In this document: positions 59,155-64,000 of the stretch, piece after piece | Numbering within the stretch: position 1 is the stretch's first letter | Layout of the letters: each line of letters starts with the position of its first letter | NCBI GenBank assembly: GCA_964386385.1 | Contig: CAYLRN010000011.1 | Span: 1 to 64,000 of the forward strand | Reading direction: 5' to 3' | Source: RUG572 sp964386385 | GTDB taxonomy: Bacteria > Verrucomicrobiota > Kiritimatiellia > RFP12 > UBA1067 | DNA length: 64,000 nucleotides | The notes under the pieces: model-generated | The model's database searches: none | What the model was told of the DNA's origin: nothing | Seen by the model: only the letters and a program-made list of their open reading frames with translations | Position numbers and translations under genes: made by a program

Positions 59155-59314
59155 AGGGCGCGATGTCCCGTTGCGCCGCATCGGCGCTGCACTGCACTGC
59201 CATTGTGCCGCTTTACCGGTAGGGCGCGACGTCCCGTCGCGCCGCATCGGCGCTGCACTGCACTGCACTGCCATTGCGCCGCTTCACCGGCAGGGCGCGA
59301 CGTCCCGTCGCGCC
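59155..59314. repeat. three tandem copies of the palindromic repeat unit
   Basis: Hairpin cores at 59157-59177, 59223-59243 and 59294-59314 (9-bp stem, loop TCC) lie in units of 66 and 71 bases; the second unit has one extra ACTGC. The first core (GGCGCGATG / CGTTGCGCC) keeps pairing through two G-T wobbles. They fill most of the 311-base spacer 59114-59424, which holds no gene. Confidence 0.85.
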
Positions 59315-59336
59315 GCATCGGCGCTGCGGACGGCAG

Positions 59337-59366
59337 TTGACAGTTCTGCGGAATTTGTGCTAACTT
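59337..59366 (+). promoter_or_regulatory. sigma70-type promoter
   Basis: TTGACA, 18 bases, TAACTT preceded by TGC; 59 bases before ATG 59425. The -10 is a weaker match. Confidence 0.55.
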
Positions 59367-59424
59367 GTCCGAAAAGGCATTTTGTGGATTCTCGCTCCAT
59401 TTAAAGAAGAAAGGAAGTACGCAC

Positions 59425-60825
59425 ATGAATCTTTCACGCAGGTGTTTCATCGGCACGGCGCTGGGCGCCGCGGCCGGCTGCCGCACGTCGTCGCTCTTCG
59501 GCGGCAGGCCGGAGCTGGCGTTCGGCGTCGTGAGCGACATCCACGTCACGACGCGCGCGTCGACGCGGCTCTTCGAGAAGTCGCTGCGCTATTTCGATTC
59601 GCGCGGCGCGGACGCCGTGATGGTGCCGGGCGACCTCACCGACTGGGGCGACGTCGCCGCGCTGCGGCACGTGGCCGACGCCTGGAACCGCGTCTTCCCG
59701 AACTGCCGCGCCGCCGACGGCCGCAAGGTCGCGCGCCTTTTCGTCTCCGGCAACCACGACTTCGAGGGCTGGGGCTATGGCGACATGGCGGTCGAGCGCA
59801 AGGTCAACGCCTGCGACGGCGGCCCCAACATCGTCAAGGCCCCTGGCGGGATGCCGGCCGTCTGGAAGGAGGTCTTCGGCGAGGACTACTCCCCGATCCA
59901 GCGCAGGACCGTGAAGGGCTACGACTTCCTCTGCGTCCACTGGGGCGCGGACAGGCAGATGGCGGACTGGATGGCGAAGAACGCGGCGGCGTTCAACGGG
60001 TCGAAGCCGTTCTTCCACTTCCAGCACCTCCCGGCCACCGGCACGACGCCGGACGGCAGCGGATGGGCGGACGGCGGCAGCGCCTTCAAGGCGTTCCGCA
60101 GTTTCCCGAACGCCGTCGTATTCACCGGCCACTCGCATCGTCCGTTCGCGGACGAGCGCATGATCTGGCAGGGCGAGTTCACGGCGATCGCCACGCCGTC
60201 GCTCTCCTACGCCTGCTTCGACAAGGTCTATGAAAACGGCTCCGGACGGCGCGACGGCAACGAGACGAAGATCATGCCGATGCTGCCGGCGCGGCAGGAG
60301 CTGCGCGGCGGGCAGGGCTACTTCGTGTCCGTCTACCTCGACCGCATCGTCGTCGAGCGCGTCGACCTGGAGGAGGACGGCGAGCAGGACGTATCCGCGT
60401 GGGTCTTCCCGATTTGCTCTTCCGAACGTCCGTACGCCTACGCGCCGCGCGCCGCGTCGCAGGCCGCTCCGGAATTCCCGGCCGGCGCCGACGTGCGCGT
60501 CGAGACGCGCAACACGGAGAACCGGCAGGGCAAGTGGGCGATCGCGCTCCATTGCGACTTCCCGTCCGCCATCCCGCCGAAGGGTGTCCGCGTGCGCGAC
60601 TACGAAATCCGCGTCACGCCGAAGGACGGCGGAAAGGAGAAGACGTTCCTCTTCCTCTCGCCCGCCTACCACCGCCTTGCGCGGTACGAGCCGGCGCGGC
60701 AGAAGTTCTGGTTCAACCCGGAAGGCCTGCCCGCGAAGGGGGACTGCGTGGTCGAAGTCCGCGCGCGCAACAGCTTCGGACGCGCTGGAAAGCCGATATC
60801 GGCCGTATTCCACCGCGGCGTCTGA
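59425..60825 (+). CDS. secreted metallophosphoesterase
   Basis: The 466-residue product opens MNLSRRCFIGTALGAAAGC: a Tat-type SRRCF motif and a lipobox ending at Cys 19, so it could be a Tat-exported lipoprotein. Calcineurin-type metal motifs follow: FGVVSDIHVT (D.H), VMVPGDLTDWGD (GD), LFVSGNHDFEGWG (GNH[DE]) and FTGHSHRPF (GH.H). Substrates of this class range from phosphodiesters to phosphoproteins. C-terminal ~110 residues form a beta domain. Confidence 0.9.
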   Translation: MNLSRRCFIGTALGAAAGCRTSSLFGGRPELAFGVVSDIHVTTRASTRLFEKSLRYFDSRGADAVMVPGDLTDWGDVAALRHVADAWNRVFPNCRAADGRKVARLFVSGNHDFEGWGYGDMAVERKVNACDGGPNIVKAPGGMPAVWKEVFGEDYSPIQRRTVKGYDFLCVHWGADRQMADWMAKNAAAFNGSKPFFHFQHLPATGTTPDGSGWADGGSAFKAFRSFPNAVVFTGHSHRPFADERMIWQGEFTAIATPSLSYACFDKVYENGSGRRDGNETKIMPMLPARQELRGGQGYFVSVYLDRIVVERVDLEEDGEQDVSAWVFPICSSERPYAYAPRAASQAAPEFPAGADVRVETRNTENRQGKWAIALHCDFPSAIPPKGVRVRDYEIRVTPKDGGKEKTFLFLSPAYHRLARYEPARQKFWFNPEGLPAKGDCVVEVRARNSFGRAGKPISAVFHRGV

Positions 60826-60882
60826 CGTCGGCGTCCCATCGCAGTCCGCCGCGCGCGGCTCAACTGGAAGAAGGGTAGGAGC

Positions 60883-62952
60883 ATGAAGAGAATATGCTTG
60901 TTGGGATGTCTGCTTGTCGCGGGCGTCGGACTGTCGGCCGGATGGCCTGCTGTCCGTTCGTTCTCCACGGGAAGTCCGTCGCAGGGACATTCGTCTGGTC
61001 CCAAGGCGTATGGAAGCAGATTGCCGGGCAAGTCTTCGGCGAAGAAAGCGCATAAGCCTGCCGTCCAGCCTGCCGTGCAGGACGCCATGGAGAGCCCGAG
61101 TCTGCGCGACGTGTGCCTGAGGTCTGCGCCGGGGCGGAAGCTGGACGACTTCGCGTGGGAGCGGATGCTGTGCGAGTTCGCGCAGCGCGAGATCTTCGGC
61201 GAGGCGCGCGGCGCGTTCGAGCGGCGCGACGACGACGTCCGGAAGGTCGACGGCAAGGCTCCGGGCGGCCTCTGGCGCGGCGAGTTCTGGGGCAAGCTGA
61301 TGCTGGGCACGGCGCGGACAGCGGAGTACCTGGGGCGGCATGACCTGCTGAAGTTCGTGAAGGAGGAGTGCCATCGCATGATGGCGCTGCAGGACGTTGA
61401 CGGCTACCTTGGCTCGTACGCCGACAGGGAGCTCGTCGGCGTACTCTCCCCGGAGCAGAAGGCCGCCGCTGCCAAGGCATACGGCTGGAACACCGTATGG
61501 AACATATGGAACCGCAAGTACGCGATGTGGGGGATGCTCGCCGCGTACAGGGCGACGCAGGACAGGGAGATCCTTGATTCCGTCGTCCGGCAGATGGACC
61601 AGCTGATTGGCATGATGCGCCGTCTCGACCTTCCGCTGTCCGCGACGGGACAGCCGGAGAAGGTCGGTCTGCCGTCGATGTCCATCCTCAAGCCGCTTCT
61701 CTGGCTCTACTCCGACACCGGCGACGCGAAGTACCTCGCCTACGCGAAGGAGATCGTCGCGGACTGGGACCGGGAGGACGGCGCCTGCCCCAACTTCCTC
61801 CGCAACGCCCATAACGGCAAGGACCTTTGGACATGGTATCCGGACGCCAATCGCTGGGCGAAGACGTACGAAATGCTCAGCTGCCTCGACGGGCTTCTCG
61901 AATACCACCGCGTGACCGGCGACAGGCGTTCGCTCGCCGCCGTAGTCGCCATTCGCGACAACCTCTGGAAGAGCGAGGCCAACCCGTTCGGCGGAATCGG
62001 CTACTGCGACCAGTGCTACGGCGCGGCGCGTCGGATCAACGGCGTGAGCGAAGTGTGCGACGCAATCCACTGGATACGCCTCAACGTAGACCTCTTCCTG
62101 ATCACGGGCGAGGACAGGTTTCTGGACACGGTGGAGACGTGCTACTACAACAACTTCCTCGCAGGCGTCTACCGCGGCGGACAGTGGGGCGCCTTCGCCG
62201 TCCGCTCCCATGTGCGGCACCAGACGCAGTGGCAGTGCGGCTGCGCCTACAACCACTGCTGCGTGAACAACGTCCCGCGCACGTTCATGGACATGGCGGA
62301 GACGGCCGTCACGAAGGACCGGAAGGGCGTCTACCACGTGAACTTCTATTCAGACGCGACGGTGGAAATGGACGGCGTCCGCTTCGAGGTGACGGGCGAC
62401 TACCCGGTGGGCGACGTCGTGACGGTGCGCGTCTCGAAGAAGGACGCGCCTGTCGCGTTCCGCAGGCCGGAGTCGTGCCGCAGGATGGAGACCTCGTTCC
62501 GCTACGACGGCGACGCGCGCGTCTACTCCGTCAGGTTCGACATGCCGGTCAGGATCGTGGAGCGTCCGCTTCCGCCTGACACGCTGGCCGACGAGCCGTG
62601 GCACTGGATTCGCTCGCGCTACGCGACGGACGGCAACCGGACCGTCAACCGCGACGTGAGCGCCAGCTTCCGCACGGCGCCAGCGGCAATGGTCTGGCGC
62701 GGGCCGCTCCTCCTCGCGAAGGCGAAGCGCGCCGGCGCGACCGCCGCCGAGATCGCCACGCCTGACACCGTGAACGGCCGCGGCTTCAAGGTCGACGCGA
62801 CGCCCCTTGCGCGCGATGGCGTCTGGGGCGCCTGGCGCCTTGAGTTCACGAAGGACGGCGAAAGTCCGTTCACCGTCGACGTCTGCGACTTCCAGAGCGC
62901 GGCGGACGACCCGCTGCCAGAGGGGGCCGACGTCTTCTCCATCTGGTTTTAA
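60883..62952 (+). CDS. secreted GH127-like (DUF1680) glycoside hydrolase
   Basis: The 689-residue product has a signal peptide and a basic low-complexity stretch (~25-65), then an (alpha/alpha)6 barrel. GH127-type features: EFWGKLMLGTARTAEYLG, the Glu and Cys in GVSEVCDAIHW and the CGCAYNHCCVNNVPR segment, which corresponds to the zinc-binding and nucleophile Cys cluster of beta-L-arabinofuranosidase HypBA1. It would act on arabinose-containing or related glycans. GAAGAAGGGTAGGAG before the ATG. Confidence 0.8.
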   Translation: MKRICLLGCLLVAGVGLSAGWPAVRSFSTGSPSQGHSSGPKAYGSRLPGKSSAKKAHKPAVQPAVQDAMESPSLRDVCLRSAPGRKLDDFAWERMLCEFAQREIFGEARGAFERRDDDVRKVDGKAPGGLWRGEFWGKLMLGTARTAEYLGRHDLLKFVKEECHRMMALQDVDGYLGSYADRELVGVLSPEQKAAAAKAYGWNTVWNIWNRKYAMWGMLAAYRATQDREILDSVVRQMDQLIGMMRRLDLPLSATGQPEKVGLPSMSILKPLLWLYSDTGDAKYLAYAKEIVADWDREDGACPNFLRNAHNGKDLWTWYPDANRWAKTYEMLSCLDGLLEYHRVTGDRRSLAAVVAIRDNLWKSEANPFGGIGYCDQCYGAARRINGVSEVCDAIHWIRLNVDLFLITGEDRFLDTVETCYYNNFLAGVYRGGQWGAFAVRSHVRHQTQWQCGCAYNHCCVNNVPRTFMDMAETAVTKDRKGVYHVNFYSDATVEMDGVRFEVTGDYPVGDVVTVRVSKKDAPVAFRRPESCRRMETSFRYDGDARVYSVRFDMPVRIVERPLPPDTLADEPWHWIRSRYATDGNRTVNRDVSASFRTAPAAMVWRGPLLLAKAKRAGATAAEIATPDTVNGRGFKVDATPLARDGVWGAWRLEFTKDGESPFTVDVCDFQSAADDPLPEGADVFSIWF

Positions 62953-62996
62953 CTCTCCCCCCTGCGTCCGCGACGGACGCGAAAGGAAATGCGACC

Positions 62997-63293
62997 ATGC
63001 TTGAAAAACAGATTTTCGAACCACAGGCCCGGCGGCCGAAGATAACGATCTGCGTCGGCTCCAGCTGCTTCGCGCGCGGAAACGGGAAGAACGTCGAGTT
63101 CGCGGAGAAGTACCTTGCGGCCCGCGGGCTGAAGGACGCCGTCGACTTCGACATGGACGGCTGCCTCTGCATGAACGACTGCGCGGTGGGGCCGGTGGTG
63201 ACGGTGGACGGCAAGGTCTACACGCACGTCGACGAGGGGCTGATGCGCGACATACTCGACGGGCTTTTCCCGGAAAAGGCGAAGGGAGGCTGA
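62997..63293 (+). CDS. thioredoxin-like [2Fe-2S] ferredoxin
   Basis: The 98-residue protein has ITICVGSSCFARGNG near the start and GCLCMNDCAVGPVV later, giving the C-X4-C ... C-X3-C set of NuoE/HydC-type [2Fe-2S] thioredoxin-like ferredoxins. These hand electrons to or from hydrogenases and NADH-linked enzymes. It starts 44 bases after the GH127-like gene and ends one base before the hydrogenase start. Confidence 0.88.
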   Translation: MLEKQIFEPQARRPKITICVGSSCFARGNGKNVEFAEKYLAARGLKDAVDFDMDGCLCMNDCAVGPVVTVDGKVYTHVDEGLMRDILDGLFPEKAKGG

Positions 63294-63294
63294 A

Positions 63295-64000
63295 ATGGGT
63301 CCCGTGTACACGACGGAAAACGAGTGCCATGACTGCTACAAGTGCGTCAGGCAGTGTCCGGTGAAGGCCATCCGCATCGTCGGCGGCAAGGCGAGCGTGA
63401 TCCCGGAGGCCTGCATCGCCTGCGGCGGATGCGTGAAGGTGTGTCCGGCCCACGCCAAGAAGATCCGAAGCGACCTTTCGCGTCTGCGCACGCTGCTGGA
63501 CTCCGGCGCGAAGGTGTACGCCTCCATCGCGCCCAGCTTCACGCGCTACTTCAAGGGCATTTCGATCGGACGCCTCGCGGCCGCGCTGAAGGAGGTTGGG
63601 TTCGCGGGGGTGTCGGAGACGGCGCATGGCGCGGAATGCGTGAGCGCGCACATCTCGAAGCTGCTCGCGGAAGAGCCGAACGCCCCCGTGATCGTGTCCA
63701 GCGCCTGCCCGGCGGTCGTGGACATGATACGCAAGTACCGTCCGTCGTGGATTCCGGCGATTTCCCCCATCCCCACGCCGGTGCGCGCGCACTGCAGAAT
63801 GCTTCGCGACGCCTACGGCGAGGACATCAAGGTCGTGTTCGTGGGACCCTGCGCCGCGAAGAAGAACGAGAGCGACTCGCGTCCGAACGAGCTCGCCCTC
63901 GCAGTCATATTCCCCGCGATCGAGCAGCTCTTCGAGGAGCGCGGCGTACTGCCGGAGTTCATCGGACGCGACGGCGAACTTGCCCTGGGTCCCGCGGCGG
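63295..64000 (+). CDS. [FeFe]-hydrogenase-like protein, N-terminal part (runs off the window)
   Basis: The frame is open from ATG 63295 to the right edge (235 residues seen). Two 4Fe-4S motifs (CHDCYKCVRQCPVKAI, CIACGGCVKVCPAHA) are followed by the start of the H-cluster domain: HGAECVSAHISKLL, VIVSSACPAVVDMIRKY (the L1 Cys motif in the S[AS]CP form) and VFVGPCAAKKNES (the L2 motif). The L1 form differs from TSCCP of catalytic enzymes and is typical of sensory (group C/D) [FeFe] hydrogenases. The L3 motif and any sensor domains lie outside. Confidence 0.82.
   Translation, partial: MGPVYTTENECHDCYKCVRQCPVKAIRIVGGKASVIPEACIACGGCVKVCPAHAKKIRSDLSRLRTLLDSGAKVYASIAPSFTRYFKGISIGRLAAALKEVGFAGVSETAHGAECVSAHISKLLAEEPNAPVIVSSACPAVVDMIRKYRPSWIPAISPIPTPVRAHCRMLRDAYGEDIKVVFVGPCAAKKNESDSRPNELALAVIFPAIEQLFEERGVLPEFIGRDGELALGPAA

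Noticed and set aside
59155..59314. possible CRISPR array
   Set aside because: Three units of unequal length, self-complementary repeat cores and near-identical spacers fit a tandem palindromic repeat, and no cas genes are near.

Overview
The window comes from a GC-rich bacterium with very tight gene packing, mostly on the plus strand. Tat-signal Gfo/Idh/MocA oxidoreductases, many secreted glycoside hydrolases (GH2, GH127-like, clan GH-A), ferredoxin-type electron carriers, an [FeFe]-hydrogenase-like gene at the right edge and a complete-looking Ysc-type injectisome point to an anaerobic, polysaccharide-degrading, host- or gut-associated member of the PVC group (Kiritimatiellota, Lentisphaerota or Verrucomicrobiota). 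That placement is inferred from gene content, not from a marker gene.

Layout. (1) 1-2307: the 3' end of an alpha/beta-hydrolase-like gene and two secreted proteins of unknown function. (2) 2514-29375: one continuous plus-strand type III secretion (T3SS) locus. In order it carries two unknown leader genes, a class II translocator chaperone, translocators (SctE, SctB), four tandem Bsp22/EspA-like tip or filament paralogues, a CesT-like chaperone, the secretin SctC, an AIM24-like protein, a large putative effector with its chaperone, the gatekeeper SctW, another chaperone, SctX-like, SctV, SctD, a YscE-like protein, SctF, a YscG-like protein, SctI, SctJ, SctY-like, SctK, SctL, SctN, SctO, SctP, SctQ, SctR, SctS and SctT. 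Many starts overlap the previous stop, so translational coupling is likely. SctU is not in the window. (3) 29480-30341: a decayed IS30-like element. (4) 30447-37777: Lrp-like sensor domain plus aminotransferase, secreted glycerophosphodiesterase, parvulin isomerase, hemL, a kinase-like protein and a CDP-glycerol-transferase-like protein. (5) 37740-44463: divergent carbohydrate genes (GH2 beta-mannosidase-like against an oxidoreductase and a clan GH-A hydrolase). (6) 44501-49526: a broken ATPase/nuclease-family gene, then a nucleobase uptake and salvage operon (two NCS2 permeases, outer-membrane barrel, phosphoribosyltransferase). (7) 49628-55137: GH2 beta-galactosidase-like gene and a three-gene Fe-S redox operon. 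(8) 55138-59424: repeat-rich spacers around a 1144-residue secreted modular protein. (9) 59425-64000: metallophosphoesterase, GH127-like hydrolase, a [2Fe-2S] thioredoxin-like ferredoxin and the start of an [FeFe]-hydrogenase-like gene.

The most notable system is the T3SS locus. Its gene content follows the Yersinia Ysc plan (YscE/F/G, X/Y, K-L-N-O-P-Q-R-S-T), but it carries four tip/filament paralogues where one is usual and an effector candidate with no family I recognise. Outside it, a small palindromic repeat recurs in the spacers with compensatory base changes, and several promoters share a TTGAC / TGn-TAGAAT pattern. All family calls rest on reading the sequence and memory of the families; no database search was run.
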